Shown here: one piece after another, positions 56,179-64,000 of the stretch
Layout: every line of letters begins with the position of its first letter
Numbering within the stretch: the stretch's first letter is position 1
Assembly: GCF_002866025.1 (NCBI RefSeq)
Contig: NZ_LNDE01000002.1
Location: 310,001 to 374,000 of the forward strand
Source of the DNA: Thermotoga sp. KOL6
Lineage (GTDB): Bacteria; Thermotogota; Thermotogae; Thermotogales; Thermotogaceae
Direction of reading: 5' to 3'
Length of the DNA stretch: 64,000 nt
The notes under the pieces: model-generated
What the model saw: the letters and a program-made list of their open reading frames with translations, nothing else
The model's database searches: none
Told to the model about the DNA's origin: nothing
Program-made: the position numbers and the translations under genes

Positions 56179-57552
56179 ATGAAGAAACTTCTTGCTGTTC
56201 TTTCCGTAGTATTCCTCATTTCTAGTGTCTTTCCGTACGTCAATCCAGATTATGAAAGTCCCATCGTGAAAGTTGTGGAGGCATGCGCGCCAGCGGTTGT
56301 GAAGATAGATGTAACGAAAACGGTTAGATCCTCTTTCTTCGATCCCTACTTTGAGGAATTTTTCAAAAAATGGTTTGGGGAGCTTCCTCCAGGTTTTGAA
56401 AGACAGGTTTCTAGCCTTGGATCTGGTTTCATTTTTGATCCTGAGGGATATGTTCTCACGAACTACCATGTCGTTGGCGGAGCAGACAGCATTACTGTTA
56501 CTCTCCTCGACGGAAGCAAATACGATGCCGAGTACATAGGTGGAGATGAAGAATTAGACATCGCTGTTATAAAGATTAGAGCAGAGGGTAAAAAGTTTCC
56601 CTATTTAGAGTTCGGAGATTCTGACAAAGTAAAAATCGGAGAATGGGCAATTGCGATAGGAAATCCTCTTGGATTTCAACACACAGTAACATTGGGTGTG
56701 GTCAGTGCCACAAACAGAAAAATCCCAAAGCCTGATGGAAATGGGTACTACGTGGGTCTCATTCAAACAGATGCGGCCATCAATCCTGGAAACAGTGGAG
56801 GACCGCTTTTGAACATTCACGGCGAGGTGATAGGAATAAACACCGCGATTGTCAACCCACAAGAAGCCGTAAATTTGGGTTTTGCTATTCCGATAAACAC
56901 AGTGAAGAAGTTCTTGAACACCATTCTCACACAGAGAAAAGTCGAAAAGGCCTATCTCGGAGTTACTGTTATGACTCTCACTGAAGAAACGGCAAAGGCG
57001 CTTGGCCTTAAGTCAACGAGTGGAGCTCTAATAACGGCTGTTCAGAAGGACTCTCCGGCGGAGAAAGCTGGTTTGAAAGAAGGAGATGTGATTCTCAAAG
57101 TAGACGATCAAGATGTGAGAAGTCATGAAGAATTAATTTCGATCATTCATACTTACAAACCGGGCGATACCGCTGTTTTGACGGTGGAGAGAAAAGGAAA
57201 GATTTTGAAGATTCCGGTGACTTTTGGAGCTTCCGAGGAAGAGGAGAAAACAACGGGAGAGGAAACGATCGGCCTTCTCGGAGTCACGGTATCTGAAATC
57301 ACACCAGCCGATAGGGAGACTTATTCGATTCCGGAAGGGATAACGGGAGTTATTGTGAAGGAGAGTAGTGGCAAGTACGGTCTTCAAAAAGGTGATGTGA
57401 TCGTTGCAGTTTACGTGAACGGAAGAAGATATGATATAAATTCTGTGGAGGACCTGAAGAAAGTCGTTTCAAAAATGAAAAAAGGTGATTACATTGCTCT
57501 TTATATCTACAGAAATGGTGCAAGAGTGTTCGTGAGCTTCATATACAGATAG
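56179..57552 (+). CDS. htrA: Envelope serine protease HtrA/DegP
   Basis: Exported quality-control protease of 457 residues. A signal peptide (MKKLLAVLSVVFLISSVFPY) is followed by a trypsin-like domain with catalytic His in LTNYHVVGG (about 97), Asp in EELDIAVIKI (about 128) and Ser in INPGNSGGPLLN (about 207). Two PDZ domains follow, at about 255-345 (YLGVTVMTLTEETAKALGL) and 365-455 (LGVTVSEITPADRETYSIP). ATG with AGAAGGAGGG. A strong terminator lies 44 bases downstream. Confidence 0.97.
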   Translation: MKKLLAVLSVVFLISSVFPYVNPDYESPIVKVVEACAPAVVKIDVTKTVRSSFFDPYFEEFFKKWFGELPPGFERQVSSLGSGFIFDPEGYVLTNYHVVGGADSITVTLLDGSKYDAEYIGGDEELDIAVIKIRAEGKKFPYLEFGDSDKVKIGEWAIAIGNPLGFQHTVTLGVVSATNRKIPKPDGNGYYVGLIQTDAAINPGNSGGPLLNIHGEVIGINTAIVNPQEAVNLGFAIPINTVKKFLNTILTQRKVEKAYLGVTVMTLTEETAKALGLKSTSGALITAVQKDSPAEKAGLKEGDVILKVDDQDVRSHEELISIIHTYKPGDTAVLTVERKGKILKIPVTFGASEEEEKTTGEETIGLLGVTVSEITPADRETYSIPEGITGVIVKESSGKYGLQKGDVIVAVYVNGRRYDINSVEDLKKVVSKMKKGDYIALYIYRNGARVFVSFIYR

Positions 57553-57578
57553 AGAAACCTCCCCTCAATAGTTAATAC

Positions 57579-57621
57579 AGCCCCCTGTGGTGATCCCCCC
57601 TCCGTTGGAGGGGGCTTTTTT
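57579..57621 (+). terminator. Rho-independent terminator after htrA, with two possible left arms
   Basis: CCCCCTCC-GTT-GGAGGGGG (57596-57614) followed by CTTTTTT is a perfect 8-bp stem with a T run. A second arm, AGCCCCCT (57579-57586), is also exactly complementary to AGGGGGCT (57609-57616). The two pairings exclude each other, but either would terminate. Confidence 0.85.
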
Positions 57622-57647
57622 GGTATCATAGTTGAGAGGTGAGGAAA

Positions 57648-58799
57648 ATGGTGCCGTTGTCACGACCTGATATAACTGATAAGGACATCGAAAGAGTAGT
57701 GGAAGTTTTGAAGAGCGGTAGATTGAGCTTAGGGGATTACACTAGGCGTTTCGGTGAAGTGGTAGCCGATTATGTTGGGGCGAAGTATGGGTGGCCGGTC
57801 AGCAGTGGAACGGCCGCTTTGCATCTCATATTGGAGAGTTTAGACCTAGGAGAAAACGAACTCGTCCTCGTTCCTTCATTTACATTCATAGCTTCGGTGA
57901 ACGTCATCCTCATGAAGAAAGCGATTCCCGTTTTCGTTGATGTGGATGAAAGAACATTGAACGTTTCTCCAGAAACTTTGGAGGATGCTGTAAAAAAGTG
58001 TGAAAAGGGATTTTATCAGGGTAGAACGTTTGTAAAGGGTAGACCGAAGTTTTTCATAGCCGTCGATGTTTTTGGACATCCCCTCGATTGGGACAGGATT
58101 TTGGAGATTTGCCAAAAGTATAACATCACTGTTGTAGAAGATTCTTGCGAAGCCCTTGGTTCAGAGTACAAAGGAAGGAAAGTAGGTACTTTCGGTATTG
58201 CAGGGGCGTTTGCTTTCTATCCAAACAAGCAGATTACAACGGGAGAAGGTGGAATTGTCATCACAAACGATGAAAGGATATATTCCCTTGTCAAAAGTAT
58301 GAGCAATCAGGGACGAGGTGAAGATGAAGAGTGGCTGTATCACGTTCGTTTTGGATACAATTACAGGATCGATGAAATGTCCGCTGCACTGGGATGTTCA
58401 CAAATGGAAAGAATAGATGAGATTGTGGAAAAACGTTCTCAAGCGGCGAACAGGTACTCTCAAATTTTGCGAAACTTCTCGTGGGCTCAGGTTCCAATCG
58501 TTGAAGATTACGTAACAAGAATGAGTTGGTTTGTTTATGTGATTAAACTCACTGGTCCAGACAGAAAGCGTGTTGCGAAATACATGGAGGAAAAAGGAGT
58601 GCAAGTGAGAAATTACTTTCATCCTGTTCATCTCCAGCCCTTCTATGAGCGAATTTTTGGTGAAATGAAAGGACTTTTGCCAGTGACGGAGGAAGAAGCA
58701 AAGAAAACACTTGCACTTCCGTTTTTCACTAAGATTTCAGAGGAAGATCAAGAGTTCGTGGTGGAAGCTTTAAAAGAGGCGGTGGAGAAAGTTGGTTGA
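57648..58799 (+). CDS. DegT/DnrJ/EryC1-family PLP aminotransferase
   Basis: Predicted nucleotide-sugar aminotransferase of 383 residues, fold type I. VSSGTAALHLILESLDLG, VPSFTFIASVNVILM, VEDSCEALGSEYKG and the PLP-lysine site AFYPNKQITTGEGG are the family motifs, with FGYNYRIDEMSAALG further on. ATG at 57648 is chosen with GAGGTGAGG upstream. It overlaps the lnt start by eight bases. No sugar dehydratase, epimerase or glycosyltransferase genes are nearby, so its sugar substrate is not implied by context. Confidence 0.93.
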   Translation: MVPLSRPDITDKDIERVVEVLKSGRLSLGDYTRRFGEVVADYVGAKYGWPVSSGTAALHLILESLDLGENELVLVPSFTFIASVNVILMKKAIPVFVDVDERTLNVSPETLEDAVKKCEKGFYQGRTFVKGRPKFFIAVDVFGHPLDWDRILEICQKYNITVVEDSCEALGSEYKGRKVGTFGIAGAFAFYPNKQITTGEGGIVITNDERIYSLVKSMSNQGRGEDEEWLYHVRFGYNYRIDEMSAALGCSQMERIDEIVEKRSQAANRYSQILRNFSWAQVPIVEDYVTRMSWFVYVIKLTGPDRKRVAKYMEEKGVQVRNYFHPVHLQPFYERIFGEMKGLLPVTEEEAKKTLALPFFTKISEEDQEFVVEALKEAVEKVG

Positions 58800-60231
58800 T
58801 CTTTGTTTCAGTGTTTTGTCTGGAATTCTCACTGCCTTATCGATGCCAGGGTTTCTCTCGGGAAGTTTGATCTGGTTTTCTCTTGTTCCTCTTTTCTGGG
58901 TTATGGAAAAGACAGGGATTTGGAAACGAACTCTTTTGTCTTTCGTTTACTTCCTCACACACATATCAATAAGTTTTTTCTGGGTTCTTCCCACCTTAAC
59001 GGAGAACCTTCCGGTTGTTTTTGGAAGGTATCCAGGCTGGCTTGGAATCGTTGTGTTCCTTCTGATGGGGGGGATAGAGGCTCTTCCTTTTTTGGGATTT
59101 GGCTTCCTTTCGTATTTTTCTCCCCAGCGCGGTATTTTTCTCAAATCCATTTACCTTGCATCGATCTACACCGTTTTCGAATACATTCGAGGTCTTGGGG
59201 AGTTGGGTTTCACGGGGGGGAGGATTTCTGAAGCTCTTTTCAAACAGCTAGGGTTCGTTCAGATCGTTTCCGTAACAGGAACTCTTGGTTTAGTCTTCTT
59301 GATCGTTTTTGTAAACTCTCTCTTCTACGAACTCTTGAAGAAAAGGAAGCACTCATTCATCTTCGTCGTACTCACGATCATTTACATTTTCAATTCAACT
59401 GTGATGCACCTTCTACCCATCCCAGAACAGGGAGATTTCAAAATTTTGGCTCTTCAACCCAACGTTCCTTCGTCTTTGAAGTATTTTACATCCAGTAGGG
59501 ATATAGCGAAGCTCCTTGAAAAGATGGTGGAGGATGAACGAGGACAAATTTGTATCACACCCGAAGCTTTCTTTCTCGAGGATGTAAGATATTCTTCTGT
59601 TGCAAACAAGTTGAGAGAAATTTCCGAAAAAAATTCATTTGTTTTGGGTTTTCCAGCAAATAGGAGAAACAGTGTTTTTCTTTTAGAAAATGGTACCTTC
59701 AAAGAGCTCTATTCCAAGATAAAACTCTTCCCTTTCGTGGAGACACTTCCTTATCCAAAAATTTTCGGCGTTTTCAGTTTTTTGAAAGGTTTTGCTTACT
59801 ATGAACCTGGTGACGAATTTTCTGTCTTTAGCATAAGGGAAAGTCCCCCGTTTTCCATTCAAATATGTTTTGAGAGTTACTTTCCTCAAGTGTCTCGTGC
59901 TTTTGTGAAGAACGGAAGTGAATTCCTGGTAGTTGTGACGAACGACGGTTGGTTCCATTACAGAGTGGCTCTTCTCAATCACTTCGCTCAGGGGATCTTC
60001 AGAGCGGTTGAAACAAGAAGGCAGTTCCTTCAAGTTGCCAACACAGGTTTTACAGGTCTTGTGGACGAATACGGAAGAATTATCGCCGTACTATCACCAG
60101 GAGAAAGAAAAGTGGGAACCTTCTACATCACTCCAAGGAAAGGAAAAACCCTCTACGTTAGGTTCGGAGACTGGTTTTTCTATTTTGCAATCCTCCTTGC
60201 GGGTGTGAGCTTTTTGATGTCCAAAATGTGA
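58792..60231 (+). CDS. lnt: Apolipoprotein N-acyltransferase
   Basis: Inner-membrane enzyme adding the third acyl chain to lipoproteins. Several N-terminal helices (to about residue 195) precede a nitrilase-like domain with the catalytic triad: Glu in CITPEAFF (about 258), Lys in YSKIKLFPFVE (about 310) and Cys in IQICFESYFP (about 360). VVTNDGWFH and RAVETRRQFLQVANTGFTG are conserved. A last helix follows near the C-terminus. TTG start with GGTGGAG inside the end of the DegT gene. Its presence supports full lipoprotein maturation of the lipoproteins seen in this window. Confidence 0.93.
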   Translation: MVDLCFSVLSGILTALSMPGFLSGSLIWFSLVPLFWVMEKTGIWKRTLLSFVYFLTHISISFFWVLPTLTENLPVVFGRYPGWLGIVVFLLMGGIEALPFLGFGFLSYFSPQRGIFLKSIYLASIYTVFEYIRGLGELGFTGGRISEALFKQLGFVQIVSVTGTLGLVFLIVFVNSLFYELLKKRKHSFIFVVLTIIYIFNSTVMHLLPIPEQGDFKILALQPNVPSSLKYFTSSRDIAKLLEKMVEDERGQICITPEAFFLEDVRYSSVANKLREISEKNSFVLGFPANRRNSVFLLENGTFKELYSKIKLFPFVETLPYPKIFGVFSFLKGFAYYEPGDEFSVFSIRESPPFSIQICFESYFPQVSRAFVKNGSEFLVVVTNDGWFHYRVALLNHFAQGIFRAVETRRQFLQVANTGFTGLVDEYGRIIAVLSPGERKVGTFYITPRKGKTLYVRFGDWFFYFAILLAGVSFLMSKM

Positions 60232-60241
60232 GGTGGTGTTG

Positions 60242-61249
60242 GTGAAAGTATCGGAATTCGATTACGAACTCCCACCAGAACTCATTGCGCAGGAACCTGT
60301 TGAACCAAGAGATTCTTCTCGATTAATGGTGCTTCACAGGAGTACTAGAAGGATAGAACACAGAATATTTTGGGAGATAGTTGAATATCTGAATCCTGGA
60401 GATCTTTTAGTCTTGAACGTCTCCAAAGTGATCCCCGCTCGCCTCTTCGGGAAAAAGAAAACGGGGGCAAACATAGAGATTCTTCTTTTAGAGCGTGTTG
60501 AAAATGGTGTTTGGAAGTGTCTTGTGAGACCAGGACAAAAAGTGAAAAAAGGAGTGGAAATCATTATAAACGGTGATCTTTCCGCGGTATGCATTGAAAG
60601 GAGCGAGGATGGAACACGAATCATGGAATTTCATCCGAAGGACGATGAAATCATATTCGAGAAGGGAAGAACACCTCTTCCTCCCTACATAAAAAAAGAG
60701 GTCCCTTTGGAGAGGTATCAAACGGTTTATGCAAAAGAAGAAGGTTCTGTTGCTGCGCCTACAGCGGGTCTCCATTTCACAACAGAACTGATGGATAAGC
60801 TGAAAGAGAAAGGTGTGGAATTTGCTGAAGTGATTCTCCATGTAGGGATCGGAACTTTCAGACCTGTGAAGGCAGAAGAGGTGGAAAAACACAAGATGCA
60901 TGAAGAATTCTATCGTGTCCCAAGAGAAACTGTGAAAAAAATTGAAGAAACAAGGCGAAAGAGTAGAAGGATTGTTGCGGTTGGAACAACAACTGTGAGG
61001 ACTTTGGAAACGATAGCAAGGCTTCCTAAACGAGAAGAGTATGTGGGAAAAACAGATCTTTTTATATATCCTCCATTCGAATTCAAATTAGTTGACGCTC
61101 TCATCACCAATTTCCATCTTCCACGTTCCACTCTTCTCATGCTAGTGAGTGCCTTCGCAGGAAAGGATTTCGTTATGGAAGCATACAGGGAAGCAGTGAA
61201 AAGAAGGTACAGATTTTTCTCTTTTGGTGATGCCATGCTGATTTTGTAG
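60242..61249 (+). CDS. queA: S-adenosylmethionine:tRNA ribosyltransferase-isomerase QueA
   Basis: Builds the epoxyqueuosine cyclopentane ring on tRNA from SAM. EFDYELPPELIAQEPVEPRD (start), GDLLVLNVSKVIPARLFG, EEGSVAAPTAGLHFT, LHVGIGTFRPVK and the final RYRFFSFGDAMLIL are diagnostic. The 335-residue length is normal and close to the T. maritima enzyme of known structure. GTG at 60242 has GAGGTG six bases upstream; three other in-frame starts lie inside or too near that site. Confidence 0.98.
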   Translation: MKVSEFDYELPPELIAQEPVEPRDSSRLMVLHRSTRRIEHRIFWEIVEYLNPGDLLVLNVSKVIPARLFGKKKTGANIEILLLERVENGVWKCLVRPGQKVKKGVEIIINGDLSAVCIERSEDGTRIMEFHPKDDEIIFEKGRTPLPPYIKKEVPLERYQTVYAKEEGSVAAPTAGLHFTTELMDKLKEKGVEFAEVILHVGIGTFRPVKAEEVEKHKMHEEFYRVPRETVKKIEETRRKSRRIVAVGTTTVRTLETIARLPKREEYVGKTDLFIYPPFEFKLVDALITNFHLPRSTLLMLVSAFAGKDFVMEAYREAVKRRYRFFSFGDAMLIL

Positions 61250-61266
61250 CTGTTTGGAAAAATCAC

Positions 61267-61317
61267 CCTTCTTTTAAACAGAAGGTATAGGAACCGAAAA
61301 TATATTAACAGTATAAT
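61267..61317 (+). promoter_or_regulatory. queA-ruvC gap with small hairpin and TATAAT
   Basis: CCTTCT (61267-61272) and AGAAGG (61280-61285) form a 6-bp hairpin without a T run. TATAAT at 61312-61317 is so close to the ribosome site (GGAGGT, 61319-61324) that transcripts from it would lose that site, so it may be chance. The AT-rich stretch around 61296-61308 may hold the real promoter. Confidence 0.3.
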
Positions 61318-61330
61318 GGAGGTTGGTCTG

Positions 61331-61828
61331 TTGAGGATACTAGGTGTCGATCCTGGATATGGTCTCGTGGGAATAGGGGTCATAGAGACCTTTGGAAATA
61401 GGATATCTCATGTTTTTCATGGAGTGATAGAAACTCCCAAAAATGCTCCTCGAGGAAAGAGATTGAAGCAGATATACGAAGAGTTCTCTAACATTCTCGA
61501 TGAATTTTCCCCTAGCGAGTGTGCCATGGAGAAGTTATTCTTTGTTAAGAATGTCACCACGGCCATAGGTGTTGGAGAAGCTCGTGGAGTTATTCTTCTC
61601 GCCTTAGAAGAAAGGGAGATACCCGTCTTCGAGTATGCTCCAAACGAGGTGAAGATTTCTCTGACAGGTTATGGGAGAGCCAGTAAAAAGCAGATACAGG
61701 AAAATATAAAACGTTTCCTGAACCTTGAAAATCTTCCACAACCGGACGATGCCGCGGATGCGTTAGCCATCGCTTGGTGTCATGCTCTTCAGAGCAGAAT
61801 GAGGAGGGTAACACATGAAAAAGATTGA
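61331..61828 (+). CDS. ruvC: Holliday junction resolvase RuvC
   Basis: Dimeric endonuclease of 165 residues that resolves Holliday junctions. Acidic active-site residues: Asp7 in ILGVDPGYGLVG, Glu67 in ECAMEKLFF, and the C-terminal DDAADALAIAWCHA pair. NPKNAPRGKRL-type family loop appears as TPKNAPRGKRLKQI. TTG start (GGAGGT seven bases upstream) gives MRILGVDPG; an ATG at 61316 contains the ribosome site. The last 14 bases overlap polC. No ruvA or ruvB is adjacent. Confidence 0.96.
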   Translation: MRILGVDPGYGLVGIGVIETFGNRISHVFHGVIETPKNAPRGKRLKQIYEEFSNILDEFSPSECAMEKLFFVKNVTTAIGVGEARGVILLALEEREIPVFEYAPNEVKISLTGYGRASKKQIQENIKRFLNLENLPQPDDAADALAIAWCHALQSRMRRVTHEKD

Positions 61829-64000
61829 AGACTTGAAATGGAAAAACATTGTACTGAAAAACTTAGAAATAGATCCAGAAAAAGGAGTCATAACTGTGTC
61901 AGCCGAGAACTATTCCGATGAGATGATGGATTTTTTACGCGTTTTGGAAAGAGAAACGAAGTTTCGAGTCATTGTAAACGGGCATTTTGGTGAAGATAAG
62001 GATTTGAAAAAAAAGATTCTCGAGCTCTTGAACGGAAATGTGCCGTATGTAAAGGATCTTGTATTCGAAGGAAACAGATTAGTTTTGAAAGTACTGGGAG
62101 ATTTTGCACGAGAGAGAATTATTACCAAGTTGAAAAGTGTGAAACCTCACCTCGATAAAATGCTGCCAGTTGGCACAGAACTCATGCTGGAGGTTATTGA
62201 TCCCTCGAAAGAACTTCTGAACAACACCTCCCCTCGTTTGGGTCCATCTAAAAATGGGAGAGCTTCTGAAGGTGAAGAAGTTAAGGTCAAAGACGAAAAT
62301 CATATTTTTGGCCAAAAACCTAGAAAAATCGTTTTCACACCTTCCAAGATCATGGAGTACAACAAGCGAGCTTCTATAAAGGGAAAAGTGTTCAAAATGG
62401 AGAAAATCAATGGAAAGAAGGAAGTTCTTCTGATCTACATAACGGATGGTGAAGATTCTCTTCTGTGTAAGGCATTCAACGGGATTGAGGAGATAGAACG
62501 AGGAATAGAGATAGGAGACATCGTGGTCGTCACGGGAGATCTCTCCTTGGAAATGGAAGAACCAGTTCTCTATGTGAAAGGGATTACAAAGCTTCCGGAG
62601 GAGAAAAGAATCGATAACTCGCCTATGAAGAGAGTGGAGCTCCATGCACACACTAAGTTCAGCGATCAAGATGCAATAATGGATGTGAAAGAATACGTGA
62701 AAAGAGCAAAAGATTGGGGATTCTCTGCTGTTGCTCTAACGGACCATGGAAACGTTCAAGCCATTCCTTATTTCTACGATGCTGCAAAAGAAGTGGGAAT
62801 AAAACCTATTTTTGGGATAGAAGCTTATCTTGTGAGTGATGTGGAACCGGTTTTGAAAAATTTCTCGGGGGATGCTTCATTCAAGGATACCGTTTTTGTC
62901 GTTTTGGATTTCGAGACAACGGGATTGGATCCTTTGGTAGATGAAATTATAGAAATAGGAGCAGTGAAGATTGAAAATAGAAAAATTGTAGATGAATATC
63001 ACACTCTCATAAAACCATCCAAAGAGATTTCCAAAAAAAGTTCAGAGATCACTGGAATTACTCAGGAGATGCTTGAAGGACAACGGAACATTGAAGAAGT
63101 TTTGCCAGAATTCTTAGAATTTCTTGAAGGATCTGTGATCGTTGCACACAATGCGAATTTCGATTATCGTTTCTTGAGGCTTTGGATCAAGAAAGTGTTA
63201 GGAAAGGATTGGGAGAAACCTTATATAGACACACTCGCTTTGTCGAAATCGCTTTTGAAGTTGAAGAGCTATTCTCTAGATTCTGTCGTGAAAAAATTGG
63301 GACTCGGTCCTTTTCAACATCACAGGGCTTTGGACGATGCGAGAGTCACGGCAAAGGTTTTTCTCAGGTTTATGGAAATGATGGAAAAAATGGGTATCAA
63401 CAAGTTAATGGACATGGAAAAACTGAAGGATTCCGTTGACCACACAGCTCAAAAACCTTATCACTGTACCATTCTCGTCCAAAACAGAGTAGGGCTCAAA
63501 AACCTTTACAAGCTAGTTTCTGATTCTTATACGAAGTATTTCTACGGTGTTCCAAGGATCTTGAAAAGTGAACTCATAGAAAAACGAGAGGGATTGATTG
63601 TGGGAAGCGCCTGTATCTCTGGAGAGCTTGCAAGAGCTGCTCTCGAAGGAGCGAGTGATTCTGAACTTGAAGAAATAGCAAAGTTCTACGATTACATCGA
63701 GATTATGCCTCTTGACGTCATCGGAGATAACGAGGAGGAAGTTGATAGAGAAAGGTTGAAAGAAGTCTATAGAAAACTCTATAAGATTGCAAAAAAATTG
63801 AACAAGCCTGTTGTAATGACAGGTGATGTTCATTTTTTGGATCCTGAAGACGCCAAAGGACGTTCCGCTCTTCTTGCACCCCAAGGGAACAGGAATTTTG
63901 AAAATCAACCAGCATTGTATCTCAGAACGACAGAAGAGATGTTAGAAAAAGCTTTAGAGATCTTCGAAGACGAAGAGATAGCAAAAGAAGTGGTGATAGA
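61815..64000 (+). CDS. polC: DNA polymerase III alpha subunit, PolC type, N-terminal half (runs off the window)
   Basis: Replicative polymerase with built-in proofreading. About 728 residues are visible and the frame is still open at the edge; the family is about 1370-1440 residues. Order seen: an N-terminal PolC domain, an OB-fold (about 190-270, VFKMEKINGKKEVLLIYITD), the first part of the PHP domain (ELHAHTKFSDQDAIMDV, LTDHGNVQAIPYF, about 277-350), an inserted DnaQ-type exonuclease (VVLDFETTGLDP, HNANFDYRFL, HHRALDDARVT, about 360-530), then the PHP domain resuming (CISGELARAALEGA, VVMTGDVHFLDPEDA). ATG with GGAGGG upstream, overlapping ruvC by 14 bases. The polymerase palm is outside the window. 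Confidence 0.97.
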   Translation, partial: MKKIEDLKWKNIVLKNLEIDPEKGVITVSAENYSDEMMDFLRVLERETKFRVIVNGHFGEDKDLKKKILELLNGNVPYVKDLVFEGNRLVLKVLGDFARERIITKLKSVKPHLDKMLPVGTELMLEVIDPSKELLNNTSPRLGPSKNGRASEGEEVKVKDENHIFGQKPRKIVFTPSKIMEYNKRASIKGKVFKMEKINGKKEVLLIYITDGEDSLLCKAFNGIEEIERGIEIGDIVVVTGDLSLEMEEPVLYVKGITKLPEEKRIDNSPMKRVELHAHTKFSDQDAIMDVKEYVKRAKDWGFSAVALTDHGNVQAIPYFYDAAKEVGIKPIFGIEAYLVSDVEPVLKNFSGDASFKDTVFVVLDFETTGLDPLVDEIIEIGAVKIENRKIVDEYHTLIKPSKEISKKSSEITGITQEMLEGQRNIEEVLPEFLEFLEGSVIVAHNANFDYRFLRLWIKKVLGKDWEKPYIDTLALSKSLLKLKSYSLDSVVKKLGLGPFQHHRALDDARVTAKVFLRFMEMMEKMGINKLMDMEKLKDSVDHTAQKPYHCTILVQNRVGLKNLYKLVSDSYTKYFYGVPRILKSELIEKREGLIVGSACISGELARAALEGASDSELEEIAKFYDYIEIMPLDVIGDNEEEVDRERLKEVYRKLYKIAKKLNKPVVMTGDVHFLDPEDAKGRSALLAPQGNRNFENQPALYLRTTEEMLEKALEIFEDEEIAKEVVI

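Noticed and set aside
61312-61317. TATAAT as the ruvC promoter
   Set aside because: Transcripts from it would begin at or past the ribosome site and leave ruvC without one, so I treat it as probable chance.
63182-63439. 85-codon open frame on the plus strand
   Set aside because: It lies in another frame inside polC, whose own frame is open through the whole stretch and carries the exonuclease motifs.

Overview
The window is a gene-dense, moderately AT-rich bacterial chromosome segment that I read as Thermotoga (order Thermotogales). The protein sequences (HslV, Hfq, QueA, IlvN, PolC and others) are close to, but not identical with, the Thermotoga maritima proteins I remember. The gene order proS...hslVU...miaA-hfq-hflX...thr...ilv/leu...carAB...ftsY...queA-ruvC-polC is the order I recall for the T. 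maritima TM0514-TM0576 region. Heavy use of TTG and GTG starts behind strong GGAGG ribosome sites, short or overlapping gene junctions and no IS elements all fit that group. I see no rRNA, tRNA, CRISPR array, prophage or insertion sequence, and no stretch longer than about 220 bases without a gene.

Layout. 1-5.2 kb: the 5' end of proS (minus), then a plus-strand run of a YhcC-type radical SAM enzyme, a C11 (clostripain-like) lipoprotein, a DUF4234-like membrane protein and a Cys-rich DUF6485 protein. These converge on a GAF/fRMsr-like gene and mnmA. 5.2-12.4 kb: a long plus-strand run hslV-hslU-lipoprotein-FtsL/DivIC-like-YpiP methyltransferase-miaA-hfq-hflX-fmt-small HMA-like protein. 12.4-19.2 kb: a peptide/oligosaccharide-type ABC transporter (one ATPase, one binding protein, two permeases) with unusual insertions, followed by a SigH-like sigma factor and a membrane coiled-coil protein. 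19.2-22.2 kb: a G-tract-rich intergenic region and a two-gene unit made of an unknown protein and a membrane-anchored YhaN/Rad50-like ATPase. 22.2-26.8 kb: a CDF metal exporter and orphan TrpB2 on minus, and class I fumarase alpha/beta plus a malic-type enzyme on plus.

26.8-33 kb (minus): a two-gene ABC exporter and the threonine genes thrA (homoserine dehydrogenase fused in front of aspartokinase), thrC and thrB. 33-44 kb (plus): ilvB-ilvN-ilvC-ilvD-cimA-leuA-leuC-leuD-leuB, a complete branched-chain amino acid operon in which isoleucine precursors probably come from citramalate. The thr and ilv operons diverge from a shared control region carrying a 19-bp dyad. 44-49.2 kb (minus): carA-carB preceded by a DedA protein. 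49.2-52.5 kb (plus): a DUF2238-like membrane protein, an MFS transporter, a flavin reductase-like protein, SfsA and a small coiled-coil protein. 52.5-56.1 kb (minus): ftsY, a DUF2225 protein, a large lipoprotein with LysM, a degenerate LytM and a 3D domain, and an Rrf2 regulator. 56.2-64 kb (plus): htrA, a DegT aminotransferase, lnt, queA, ruvC and the first half of polC.

Most of the window is core metabolism and housekeeping. The best candidates for something undescribed are the YhaN-like ATPase with a non-nuclease partner, the ABC transporter with matching insertions in ATPase and permease, two genes whose ribosome sites point to non-standard start codons (ATC and CTG), a four-tract G-quadruplex motif, and the LysM/degenerate-LytM/3D lipoprotein.
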